Below are positions 37,847 to 45,591 of a stretch of 64,000 nt of DNA, one piece after another. A program made the translations under genes and the position numbers. The stretch is from an uncultured Eggerthellaceae bacterium (lineage in GTDB: Bacteria; Actinomycetota; Coriobacteriia; Coriobacteriales; Eggerthellaceae). The notes under the pieces were generated by a model. The model saw only the letters and a list, made by a program, of their open reading frames with translations. It made no database searches and was not told the origin of the DNA. The number at the start of each line of letters is the position of its first letter. Position 1 is the first letter of the stretch. The stretch is taken from positions 1-64,000 of the forward strand of contig CALUHI010000001.1 in NCBI GenBank assembly GCA_944320405.1, written 5' to 3'.

Positions 37847-37910
37847 CCGGTTCTCGACCGAAATGCGGAATAATTCGCCGTTCAATTCCGCATTTCGGTC
37901 GAGAACCGGC
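37846..37910. repeat. Long palindrome, copy D (26-bp arms, 13-nt loop)
   Basis: A perfect 26-bp inverted repeat (37846-37871 with 37885-37910) with a 13-base loop. The inner 19 bases are the same as in copy C, and the outer pairs differ from copy C but still pair. Pairing extends outward as ACTCG/CGAGT after a 2-base bulge. It truncates the pseudogene on its left and faces the 3' end of the VOC gene on its right. Confidence 0.85.
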
Positions 37911-37991
37911 ACGAGTAAGGCATCCATCATCGGATAATGCCAGATACCAGCACGCCTATCCAGGCACAGAGGAAAAGCAAGTCGCGGTCGG

Positions 37992-38315
37992 TTACTTCTC
38001 CTCGTAGAGTTCGATGATGGCGTCGTCTTTGACGACGAATGCCAGGTGCACGTTGTCACCCAGACTCTCGGGGCCGAAGATCACGCGGTCAGCATCGGCA
38101 ATGTAGTGCTCGATGTCGTCGACCGCATAAGCCACATGCGGCTGTTTGGAGAGGATCTCGGGGAAGCGCGTGCCTTCTTCGAACTTGAGGTACTCGATCT
38201 TGTAGTCGTAGGCATCCACGCTCTCGTTCACCCAAAAGCCGCCCCATTCGTTGTAGACCATGCCGGGCTTCTTGTTCAGAACGGGAATGCCGATGTGCAT
38301 ATAGGTTGCGGACAT
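37992..38315 (-). CDS. VOC (glyoxalase-like) family protein
   Basis: A 107-aa protein with one vicinal-oxygen-chelate half-fold: MHIGIPVLNKKPG at the start, HVAYAVDDIEHYI in the middle and HLAFVVKDDAIIELYEE at the end, giving possible metal ligands His and Glu. Such proteins bind or isomerise small carbonyl compounds. The ATG at 38315 has AGAAAGG upstream. It is the last gene of an operon with an aldolase, DhaL and DhaK, so it may act on the same carbohydrate (inference). Confidence 0.75.
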   Translation of the reverse strand: MSATYMHIGIPVLNKKPGMVYNEWGGFWVNESVDAYDYKIEYLKFEEGTRFPEILSKQPHVAYAVDDIEHYIADADRVIFGPESLGDNVHLAFVVKDDAIIELYEEK

Positions 38316-38380
38316 GGGAGACCTTTCTCTCGTCGAGTCGCCGCGCCGCCACAAACGGAGCAGCGCGGCATGCTGGAAAG

Positions 38381-39376
38381 CTATTCCTTGAAGAACACAG
38401 GCGTGTGCGCCGGCGTGTTCCACAGGCGGATGAATTCGTCGTCCCACTTGGCGAAGTTCATCTGGAAACCGCCCGCCTCCTGCACGGTGAGGATCTCTCC
38501 CACCATGTTGGCGACGACCTCGATACCCAGACCGTTCAGGTACTCAACGGCATCTTTGTACAGGATGAGCTGCTCCATCATCGTGGTGGCGCCGCAGCCG
38601 TTGATCATGACGAATGCCTTGTCGCCAGCGGTCAAGCTCAAATGCTCAACCAGCTTCGGAGCAATGAGCGCGACGGTCTCCTTCGACGAGGCCATCGGCA
38701 CGCGCACGCCGCCGCCTTCGCCGTGCTGACCGGCGCCGATCTCCATCTGGTCGGTCTCGCCCAGATCACCGAACGACATGCCGTTTTGGGGATGCGTCGC
38801 GTCGGTGGACTTCACGGTGATGGACGCCATGTTGTCGGCGTAGCGCTGAGCGATATCGGCGACCTCGTCGAGCGACTTGCCCTCGGCAGCGGCCGCAGCA
38901 GCGATGTGGTACAGCGGCACGCAACCCGCCAGGCCGCGCTGGTTGTCCTCGCACTCGTCGTTGTAGCGGATCTCCTCGCCGGTGACCACCTGGCGCACGT
39001 TCATGCCAGCCTTCTTGGCCAGCTTCATGGCCTGCTTGCCGGCCAGCTGGTCGCCCGCATAGTTCAGCGTGAGCAGCAGCACGCCATGACCTTTGTCGGC
39101 AAGCTTCATCGCCTCGAACACCGCAGCGCCGTTGGGAGCAGCGAAGATATCGCCATCAACCTGGATGTCGAGCATGCCCTTGCCCACGAAGCCCTTTTGC
39201 GCGGGCTCATGGCCACTGCCGCCATAAGTGACGACGGTCACGCGGTCGGCGTCGGCAAGCGCCTTGCTGATTACCGTATGGTCGTCCACTGTGAGGATGT
39301 CGCCGTACGCCAAGCCCAGGCCGACGAGCTCTTCCTCGGTAATGGTCTCTTGGCTGTTGATGAACTTCTTCATCAT
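38381..39376 (-). CDS. dhaK: Dihydroxyacetone kinase subunit DhaK
   Basis: DhaK binds dihydroxyacetone or a related ketose through a hemiaminal with a histidine, here in GAGQHGEGG, and receives phosphate from DhaL. YGGSGHEPAQKGFVG and NYAGDQLA are family motifs. The 331-aa length is usual for the PTS-type subunit. AAAGGAG precedes the ATG at 39376. No dhaM gene, the phosphate donor of PTS-type systems, is present in the window. Confidence 0.92.
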   Translation of the reverse strand: MMKKFINSQETITEEELVGLGLAYGDILTVDDHTVISKALADADRVTVVTYGGSGHEPAQKGFVGKGMLDIQVDGDIFAAPNGAAVFEAMKLADKGHGVLLLTLNYAGDQLAGKQAMKLAKKAGMNVRQVVTGEEIRYNDECEDNQRGLAGCVPLYHIAAAAAAEGKSLDEVADIAQRYADNMASITVKSTDATHPQNGMSFGDLGETDQMEIGAGQHGEGGGVRVPMASSKETVALIAPKLVEHLSLTAGDKAFVMINGCGATTMMEQLILYKDAVEYLNGLGIEVVANMVGEILTVQEAGGFQMNFAKWDDEFIRLWNTPAHTPVFFKE

Positions 39377-39489
39377 TTCGTACGCTCCTTTTCTCTGTGA
39401 GCCTGTTATGTTCGCCCGCCCATGCGGGAACGAAGCCTAAACGTTGAGAGAAAGCGGCTGACCCCTTTTCCCCTTTTGGGTGCGCGGCG

Positions 39490-40098
39490 CTACGCTTTTG
39501 CGAAGCCTTTGAAAAACCGTGCCATCGAAACGGCGCCAGCATCGGGCGTGCCGATGGTCTTGTCGCCGTAGCTTTTTGCGCGACCGAACTTCGATGCGAA
39601 GTTTTTCGTGTCGTCAGCGCCCTTCTGCGCGGCAACCGCCGCGGCATCGAGCAACGCCGCCTCGTCGCCCTCGCAAGCGGCGATGGCCTCGCAAGCGGGG
39701 ATGAAGGCGTCCATCATGGTCTTGTCTCCCACCGCAGCGCCGCTCATGTCGGAAAGCTCTTCGAGCGCATGCGCGAACATCTCTTTGAGCTGCGCCACGT
39801 CAACCGCGTCGCCTGCAGGCGCAGCCTCTTGCAGCGCATCGAGCCAGGTGTTCCACAGCGGCACAGCGCTGCCTCCGTTGAGCACCATCACGGCCATCGC
39901 GGCGTCGTCGAGCATCTCTTGGATTCCACCGTCTGCCGCAACGACCGCGCTGTCGATGGCGCCGGCGATCTTGACCATCGTGAGGCCGTGATCGGCATCG
40001 CCGAAACGCGAGTCGATCTCGGTGAGCTCGCCTTCCGCCGCAACGACCTCGGCGCAAGCGTTGCGCAATCGTGCGGCAAGCTCTTCTTTCGTCATCAT
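39490..40098 (-). CDS. dhaL: Dihydroxyacetone kinase subunit DhaL
   Basis: DhaL is the ADP-binding subunit that hands phosphate to the substrate held by DhaK. The Mg-nucleotide aspartates are seen in IDSRFGDADHG (residues 29-39 region), followed by GGSAVPLWNTWL and GDKTMMDAF. The start at 40098 follows GGAGG by 6 bases. With 202 aa the size is right. A 113-bp gap separates it from dhaK. Confidence 0.92.
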   Translation of the reverse strand: MMTKEELAARLRNACAEVVAAEGELTEIDSRFGDADHGLTMVKIAGAIDSAVVAADGGIQEMLDDAAMAVMVLNGGSAVPLWNTWLDALQEAAPAGDAVDVAQLKEMFAHALEELSDMSGAAVGDKTMMDAFIPACEAIAACEGDEAALLDAAAVAAQKGADDTKNFASKFGRAKSYGDKTIGTPDAGAVSMARFFKGFAKA

Positions 40099-40130
40099 GG
40101 GAGTCCTCCTTTGATCCAACAGCAGGCGGG

Positions 40131-40961
40131 CTACTGCGCGCACCCCAGCACGCGGTAGTAGCGCCGCAGCACGTCTTTCATGGCCTCATCTGCGGCGTGG
40201 AGCACCTTGGGCCAGCTGTCGGGATGCTGGTCGTACACGGCATCGCGCGCCGCGACGATGAAGTCGGTGTACAGGTTGACCTTCGCCACGCCCCCTTGGG
40301 CGCAGCGGCGGAGGTTGTCGTCGCCGGAACCGGAGCCGCCGTGCAGCACCAGCGGAATGCCGAGCGCCGCGTTGAGCTCGGCCAAACGCTCGAAGCTGAT
40401 GTGCGGCTCGCCTCTGTACGCACCGTGCTTGGTGCCAATCGACACCGCGAGCGAATCGACGCCCGTCGCCTGCACCAACTCCTGCGCCGCGCCGACCTCG
40501 GTGTAGACGTTGTCGGAAAGCGCGTGGTCGTTGCCTTCCTCCTCGGTGCCCACATGCCCGATCTCGGCTTCGACTGCAACGCCATGCGCGTGCGCAAGCT
40601 CGACTACCTCGCGGGTGCGGCGGATGTTCTCGGAAAGCTCCTCGCCCGACGCGTCGATCATGACGGAGGTAAAGCCACGTGCGATGGCTTCCTCGACGAC
40701 AGAGAACGTGACGCCATGGTCGAGATGCAGCGCAATGGGGGCATCGGCGCGCTCGGCGTAGAACCGGCCGATGAGGACGGCCTCCTCGAGGCTGAGATGG
40801 GTCAGGTGAACTTCGGCGAAGCTCAGAATGAGCGGAGCGCGCAACTCACTTGCCACCTGGCAATATGCGCGTGCCGAGTTGGCGTCGATAAAATCAGGGG
40901 AAGGAACGGCGCAGCACCCCTCCCATGCGCGTCGCAACATGTCCTGCGTAGAAGCGAGCAT
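40131..40961 (-). CDS. Class II fructose-bisphosphate/ketose-bisphosphate aldolase
   Basis: A zinc-dependent aldolase that splits or forms ketose bisphosphates. The family motifs are HLDHG (zinc histidine), VEAEIGHVGTEEEG, the phosphate-binding HGGSGSGDDN, and a second zinc histidine region SIGTKHGAY. At 276 aa it is in the size range of FBA, tagatose (GatY/KbaY) and related aldolases. The operon with DhaK and DhaL suggests a route in which a ketose is phosphorylated and then cleaved to triose phosphates; the sugar is unknown. The start at 40961 follows GAGGAG. Confidence 0.88.
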   Translation of the reverse strand: MLASTQDMLRRAWEGCCAVPSPDFIDANSARAYCQVASELRAPLILSFAEVHLTHLSLEEAVLIGRFYAERADAPIALHLDHGVTFSVVEEAIARGFTSVMIDASGEELSENIRRTREVVELAHAHGVAVEAEIGHVGTEEEGNDHALSDNVYTEVGAAQELVQATGVDSLAVSIGTKHGAYRGEPHISFERLAELNAALGIPLVLHGGSGSGDDNLRRCAQGGVAKVNLYTDFIVAARDAVYDQHPDSWPKVLHAADEAMKDVLRRYYRVLGCAQ

Positions 40962-41345
40962 AAGCAGCTCCTCTCCCCTCGACAGCGCCCCGCTTCGCGC
41001 GGGCGCACAGCAGCACACCGGCGCCGCATCCCGGCACGGGCCGCGACGTCACGCAAAGCCCCTGCCCCATCCGCTGAGATGTCCCTCAGGCCGCCAGTCG
41101 ATAGCCAATCGAAGAAACACGTCGCGCTCATTATATCTCGCGCGAAACAAATCGGAAAATCATCATGCGACAAAGCGGCGACACGGGGTGACGCAGAGCG
41201 TCCTTTCTGGAGACAGGCGATGGACGGGAAAACAAAACGGCACGCTGGACGCCCATTCCGCAGCGGCAACGTCACCGAAAAGGCGCGGAGCACTCCCGTG
41301 GTACACTCCCCCAAACGCTTCTGCACCCCATCGCAAGGAGGCTCC
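40962..41345. promoter_or_regulatory. Divergent intergenic region with aldolase-operon promoter
   Basis: This 384-bp gap separates the minus-strand aldolase operon from the plus-strand GrpB-GNAT gene. A consensus -10 TATAAT (41130-41135, minus) has TTTCCG 17 bp upstream (41153-41158) and leaves a leader of about 160 bases. The leader contains a GC hairpin GCCCGCGCGAAGCGGGGC near 40987-41005, but no known riboswitch signature. On the plus side TACACT at 41302-41307 is a possible -10 without a clear -35. No gene was recognised inside. Confidence 0.5.
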
Positions 41346-42266
41346 ATGAAAGTGCATGTCGTCGACCACTCCCCCGCCTGGGGTAAGCTGTTTCGCGAAG
41401 AGGCGGAGCGCATCTCCCGGGCTCTCGGCGCCTCCCTGACGGAGATGCACCATATCGGCAGCACGGCGGTGCCCCGGCTTGCCGCCAAACCCGTCATCGA
41501 CATCATGCCCGTGGTCCGCAACCTTAAGGAAGCCGACGAGAAAAGGGAGCTGTTCGAGGCGCTGGGCTACGAATGGTGCGGCGAACTGGGCATCCCCGGC
41601 AGGCGCTACTTGCGCAAGGATGATCCGAACGATCCGGAAACCCGCCTGTTCCAGCTGCACGTATTCGACGTGACGAGCACCGCCGACATCCGGCGCCATC
41701 TTGCCGTACGCGACTATCTGCGAGCCCACGGCGACGCCGCGTCCGAATACGGCGCGCTCAAGCGGAAGCTCACCCGCGAGCACCCCGCCGACATCGAGGC
41801 GTACTGCGACGGGAAGGATGCCTTTGTCAAGGCCCTCGAAACCGAAGCGGTCGCCTGGTGGGAGAAGCGCGCAGAGGGCCTTTCCATCGTCCCCGTGCGC
41901 GAACGGCCCGGCATCGCGAAGCGCGCGGCGGCATGGTTTTCCTCCAAATGGGATATCCCCGCAGACGAGTACCGCACGAGAATGGACGCTTGCTGCACCG
42001 CTGGCAAAGGAGACGCCGTCCCGCAATGGTACGTCGCACTAGACGGCAGCAGAATCGTCGCCGGTGCCGGCGTCATCGAAAACGATTTCCACACGCGCCC
42101 AGATCTCACGCCCAACGTCTGCGCCGTGTACGTTGAGCCCGCATGGCGCAGGCTGGGCATCGCCCGCAAACTGCTCGACTTCGTCTGCCGGGATATGGCG
42201 GATCTCGGCATCGCACGGCTGTTCCTGCTGACCGACCACGAGGGCCTCTACGAGCGCATGGGCTGA
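41346..42266 (+). CDS. GrpB-like domain fused to a GNAT acetyltransferase, ended early by TGA
   Basis: Residues 1-165 form a GrpB/nucleotidyltransferase-like domain (HIGSTAVPRLAAKPVIDIM, GYEWCGELGIPGRRYLRKDD). After a linker, residues about 195-306 are a GNAT domain with the CoA-binding NVCAVYVEPAWRRLGIARKLL. The frame stops at TGA 42264-42266 directly after ERMG, exactly where GNAT proteins continue with Trp-x-Phe; the codons after it (CGC TTC CGC GAG ATG) extend the domain plausibly to a TAG at 42369-42371. The stop is most simply a TGG-to-TGA change removing the last strand of the fold. AAGGAG precedes the ATG. The substrate is unknown. Confidence 0.72.
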   Translation: MKVHVVDHSPAWGKLFREEAERISRALGASLTEMHHIGSTAVPRLAAKPVIDIMPVVRNLKEADEKRELFEALGYEWCGELGIPGRRYLRKDDPNDPETRLFQLHVFDVTSTADIRRHLAVRDYLRAHGDAASEYGALKRKLTREHPADIEAYCDGKDAFVKALETEAVAWWEKRAEGLSIVPVRERPGIAKRAAAWFSSKWDIPADEYRTRMDACCTAGKGDAVPQWYVALDGSRIVAGAGVIENDFHTRPDLTPNVCAVYVEPAWRRLGIARKLLDFVCRDMADLGIARLFLLTDHEGLYERMG

Positions 42267-42334
42267 CGCTTCCGCGAGATGATCCCCGACGACGGCGGAG
42301 CGGCAGGCCGCATGTACGAGAAGGAGACGAGCGC

Positions 42335-42595
42335 GATGGCAGCTACACGGAAAACTCCGAAGGCTCGATAGCCCACACCGCCAACCACAACTGGCGCCAC
42401 GACTTCCAAGAGATCCTCAGCAGCCTGCTGGATGCCGGCCTTGCGATCGAGGAATTTCGCGAGCTCCCCTACGCTGAATGGCGCGCGCTCCCTTTCCTTG
42501 AAAGGACGGACGGCGTTTGGACGATGCCGAAGGGCATGCCCCGAATTCCACTCGGCTTCGCCGTGGTGGCCCGCAAGCCGGAGCTGCTGCCGTAG
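42335..42595 (+). pseudogene. C-terminal remnant of a SAM-dependent methyltransferase
   Basis: A frame of about 86 codons encodes DGSYTENSEGSIAHT, then NHNWRHDFQEIL and ERTDGVWTMPKGMPRIPL. These are end-of-protein motifs I know from class I methyltransferases of gut actinobacteria and firmicutes. There is no start codon or SAM-binding glycine loop; the 5' two thirds are missing and the remnant abuts the tail of the GNAT frame in another reading frame. A deletion probably joined the two genes. Confidence 0.55.
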
Positions 42596-42702
42596 ACGCC
42601 AGCAAAGCCGCACAGCGCCCCAACGCCGCAGAAGCTGAATCGGCGAAATCAAGATGCGCCTTATCCGAAGCAGCATTCAGGGAAGCGAAAAAACAGCGCG
42701 CC

Positions 42703-42731
42703 TCGACACGCATGCGGAGGCGGCGTATACT
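42703..42731 (+). promoter_or_regulatory. Promoter of the ABC-F gene
   Basis: TCGACA (42703-42708) and TATACT (42726-42731) are separated by 17 bp, each one mismatch from consensus. The start point would be near 42738, giving a leader of about 200 bases before the ABC-F start codon. Confidence 0.7.
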
Positions 42732-42796
42732 GGGCGAGTCGGCCGAGCGGGGCAGGAAGGCTCCGCAGCGCGTGTGGCGACGCCGTCGGACCGGCA

Positions 42797-42828
42797 AGGA
42801 GGAACGAGGCACTGTGCGCATCTGCTAG
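42797..42828 (+). other. Possible four-codon leader ORF in the ABC-F leader
   Basis: AGGAGG (42797-42802) is followed 11 bases later by GTG CGC ATC TGC TAG (42814-42828), a potential Met-Arg-Ile-Cys peptide. Antibiotic-induced ABC-F genes often have such tiny leader ORFs. A small hairpin GCCGC-N11-GCGGC (42890-42910) lies between it and the ribosome site of the main gene. No terminator is evident, so regulation is speculative. Confidence 0.3.
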
Positions 42829-42939
42829 ACATTTCAACTTCCGTATTCGCCTGCGATCGGCGCGTTGCTGCGCTGGTCGCGCGATTGGTGCCGCAAGCCG
42901 CAACCGCGGCAAGGCACATTCATCCAGGAGAGATGTCTC

Positions 42940-44436
42940 ATGCAGTTCACCCTTTCAGGCGTAAGCTATACCTACCCTTCCGCCATCGAACCCATCTTGA
43001 ACAACGTGTCAGCAACCTTCCCCCGCGGTTGGAGCGGCCTTTTGGGCGACAACGGCTGCGGCAAAACCACCCTCGCAAAGATCGTTTGCGGAATGATCGA
43101 GCCGGACTCCGGCACCGTCACCCGCGGACTATTCGCTCTGATGTGCGCCCAGGAGACAGCGGTAGAGCCCGAGGGGCTGTCCGATTTCGCGCTGGACTAC
43201 GGGCGCGAAGCACGCGAGCTGCGCCGGATCTTTTCCATCGAAGACGACATGGCATGGCGCTACGCCGTGCTCTCGTGCGGCGAGCAGAAGAAGCTGCAGG
43301 TGGCGACAATGCTGTGGCAGCGCCCGGACGTGCTCGTCCTGGACGAGCCGACCAACCACATCGACCGCGATGCGCGCGAGCAGCTCACCTGCGCACTGAG
43401 ACGCTTTGCCGGCATCGGGATCCTGGTGAGCCATGACCGCGAGCTGCTCGACGCCCTGGCGCAGCGCTGCATCTCTTTTGAGGCAGGCAGCTTGGTCGTG
43501 CGTCCCGGCGGCTACACCGCCGCGCACACCCAGGCAGAGCTTGAACGCACGACGGCGCTGCGCGAGAGAAGGGCAGCCAAAGACAGCCTGGCGCGTCTTG
43601 CCGCGGAAAAGGATGCGCGGGCGCATGAGGCCGCGCGAGCGAAAGCCCGCATGAGCAAGCGCCATCTCGACCCGAAAGACCGTTCCGCAAAGGCAAAGAT
43701 CGACCTTGCGCGGTTCACCGGCCAAGACGGCGCCCGCGGCAAGCTGTCGTCACAGATGGACGCCCGGCTGGCGGCAGCGCAAGACCGCGTGGCGAACGCG
43801 CGCGTGGACAAGCGCTACGACGGCGACCTTTGGCTCGACGCACGCCCCAGCCCACGCAAGACGCTCGCGCGCATCGAGCCGGCAACGATCCGGTGCGGCG
43901 AAGGATCGCTTTCCCTTCCCCGTCTGTTTGTCGGAAACACCGACCATATCGGCATCGTCGGGCCCAACGGCGCCGGCAAAACAACGCTGCTCGAGCATAT
44001 GCGATCGCTCTTCGACCAAAACGTCCCCACGCTCGACATCCCACAGGAACTCGATGCCCTGCAGCGGGCCGAAGTGCTCGAGCGCGCCGCAGCGCTGCCC
44101 GATGCAAAGCGCGGGCGCGTCCTGTCCGTCGTGGCTCAGCTCAACTCGAAGCCCGATCGCATCCTGGAAGGCGGAAACGCAAGCCCCGGCGAACTGCGCA
44201 AACTCATGCTGGCGCTCGGCATGCTCGACCGCCCCGAGCTGATCGTCATGGACGAGCCGACCAACCACTTGGATCTGCATTCTGTCGAAGCGCTGGAGCG
44301 GGCGCTGGCGTCGTATCCCGGCGCGCTTCTTTTGGTCAGCCACGACCGTGCGTTTCTCACCGCGTGCATAAACCGCATCTGGGAAGTGCGCGACGAAGTC
44401 GTGCGGGAAGTCCAAGATGGGACCGCCTTCCCTTAA
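42940..44436 (+). CDS. ABC-F family ATPase (ribosome-associated type)
   Basis: Two ABC domains occur on one chain with no membrane segment, the ABC-F layout. Walker A motifs are GDNGCGKT (36-43) and GPNGAGKT (near 341); the signatures are LSCGEQKK and ASPGELRK; both Walker B motifs read DEPTNH. The linker (about 195-300) is rich in Arg, Ala and Lys as in ribosome-binding ABC-F proteins. At 498 aa it is in the range of antibiotic-protection factors (Lsa, Vga, Sal) as well as housekeeping members, and sequence alone does not tell them apart. The start at 42940 has CAGGAGAG upstream. Its stop is 3 bp from that of the converging ogt gene. Confidence 0.88.
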   Translation: MQFTLSGVSYTYPSAIEPILNNVSATFPRGWSGLLGDNGCGKTTLAKIVCGMIEPDSGTVTRGLFALMCAQETAVEPEGLSDFALDYGREARELRRIFSIEDDMAWRYAVLSCGEQKKLQVATMLWQRPDVLVLDEPTNHIDRDAREQLTCALRRFAGIGILVSHDRELLDALAQRCISFEAGSLVVRPGGYTAAHTQAELERTTALRERRAAKDSLARLAAEKDARAHEAARAKARMSKRHLDPKDRSAKAKIDLARFTGQDGARGKLSSQMDARLAAAQDRVANARVDKRYDGDLWLDARPSPRKTLARIEPATIRCGEGSLSLPRLFVGNTDHIGIVGPNGAGKTTLLEHMRSLFDQNVPTLDIPQELDALQRAEVLERAAALPDAKRGRVLSVVAQLNSKPDRILEGGNASPGELRKLMLALGMLDRPELIVMDEPTNHLDLHSVEALERALASYPGALLLVSHDRAFLTACINRIWEVRDEVVREVQDGTAFP

Positions 44437-44439
44437 GGG

Positions 44440-45024
44440 CTACAGCGCCGTGCCGCGCCTGGGAACGGTCAGCCTGCCGACGTCTACACCCTCGTGGCGC
44501 AGCAGCCAGAGCTTGCGCTCGATGCCGCCAGCGTATCCGGTCAGGCTGCCGTGCGCACCCACCACCCGATGGCACGGCAGAATGATGCTGAGGGGGTTTT
44601 TGCCGTTGGCGGCTCCGACCGCGCGAGCGCTGCATCGCGTGCCATCTTCGCGAGCAATCTGGTCGGCGATGTCGGCATACGTGCGCAGACTGCCGTACGG
44701 TATCTGCGCGAGGATCCCCCGCACCCGCCGCTGGAACGCGGTGCCGCGCGGCGCAAGGGGCAGCTCAAGAGGATCCGATTGGACGCCTGCGAAGTAGCGG
44801 TCGAGCCACGAGCGCGCCTGCACGAGCGCAGGCAGACTGTCGTTGCGCGCAAACGGCTGGGGCAACCGCGACGCGAAGTACTTCTGCCCTTCCATCCACA
44901 GACCGACGATCGCCTCGCCATCGCTTGCCACCGTAAGCTCGCCCAGCGCATCGTGGCGATACGTCGTCGCGAAGATCGCCCCGCGGCCGCCCTCGCGCAA
45001 GGCACGTGCCGACCCGGCGCTCAC
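44440..45024 (-). CDS. O6-alkylguanine-DNA alkyltransferase (Ogt), paralogue 1
   Basis: A suicide repair protein that moves alkyl groups from O6-guanine to a cysteine in LPCHRVVG. The helix-turn-helix segment IPYGSLRTYADIA and the GYAGG motif after the cysteine are present. The GTG at 45024 overlaps the stop of paralogue 2 as GTGA, so the two are translationally coupled. At 194 aa it is usual. It shares length, domain order and the ending GTAL with paralogue 2, suggesting a tandem duplication. Confidence 0.88.
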   Translation of the reverse strand: MSAGSARALREGGRGAIFATTYRHDALGELTVASDGEAIVGLWMEGQKYFASRLPQPFARNDSLPALVQARSWLDRYFAGVQSDPLELPLAPRGTAFQRRVRGILAQIPYGSLRTYADIADQIAREDGTRCSARAVGAANGKNPLSIILPCHRVVGAHGSLTGYAGGIERKLWLLRHEGVDVGRLTVPRRGTAL

Positions 45025-45566
45025 AGCGCCGTGCCCTTCTTGGGAACGTAGAAGCCCTCCATGTCGGTCTTCTCGTGCTCGAGCAGCTTCACCTTGGTGG
45101 CAATGCCGCCGCCGAAGCCCGTCAGGTTGCCCTTGGCTCCCATCACGCGATGGCACGGGATGATGACGCCGATGGGGTTGTGCCCCACCGCGCCCCCTAC
45201 CGCCTGGGCGGACATCTTTCCGCCCGACTCAGCAGCCAAGCGCTGGGCGATGTCGCCGTACGTCACGGTCTGGCCGTAGGGGATCTCCAGCAGGATCCTC
45301 CACACGCGTTGGCGGAACACGCTCCCCTGCGGCGCAAGCGGAAGCTCGCCGGGGTCGGGACGCTCGCCGGCGAAGTAGCGATCGAGCCACGCGCGCGCCT
45401 GCGCAAGCACGGGCAGATCGTCGTCGCGCTCCATTTCGGCGGTGCGCGGGCCGTTGTAGAAGCGGTCGTTTTCAAACCAGCAGCCGATGAGCGCAGATCC
45501 GTCCTCGGACGCGGTGAGCGTGAGCATGCCGATAAGACCGGTTTCGTATTCGGAGTAGCGAACCAT
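45021..45566 (-). CDS. O6-alkylguanine-DNA alkyltransferase (Ogt), paralogue 2
   Basis: Same fold as paralogue 1, with the acceptor cysteine in IIPCHRVMG, the helix-turn-helix region IPYGQTVTYGDIA and LTGFGGG. GAAAGGAAG precedes the ATG at 45566. The 181-aa protein lies 25 bp after the Ada-AlkA gene and overlaps paralogue 1 by 4 bp. Two Ogt copies behind an adaptive regulator imply a strong alkylation response. Confidence 0.9.
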   Translation of the reverse strand: MVRYSEYETGLIGMLTLTASEDGSALIGCWFENDRFYNGPRTAEMERDDDLPVLAQARAWLDRYFAGERPDPGELPLAPQGSVFRQRVWRILLEIPYGQTVTYGDIAQRLAAESGGKMSAQAVGGAVGHNPIGVIIPCHRVMGAKGNLTGFGGGIATKVKLLEHEKTDMEGFYVPKKGTAL

Positions 45567-45591
45567 GAGAGCTTCCTTTCTTGCAGGCGTT

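Noticed and set aside
40071-41345. N-terminal extension of the GrpB-GNAT frame by 425 codons
   Set aside because: The stretch is antisense to the aldolase and dhaL genes, while AAGGAG and ATG at 41346 mark the true start.
42264-42266. TGA as a selenocysteine codon in the GNAT gene
   Set aside because: The aligned position is normally Trp, not Cys or Sec, and no SECIS-like hairpin directly follows; a nonsense change is simpler.
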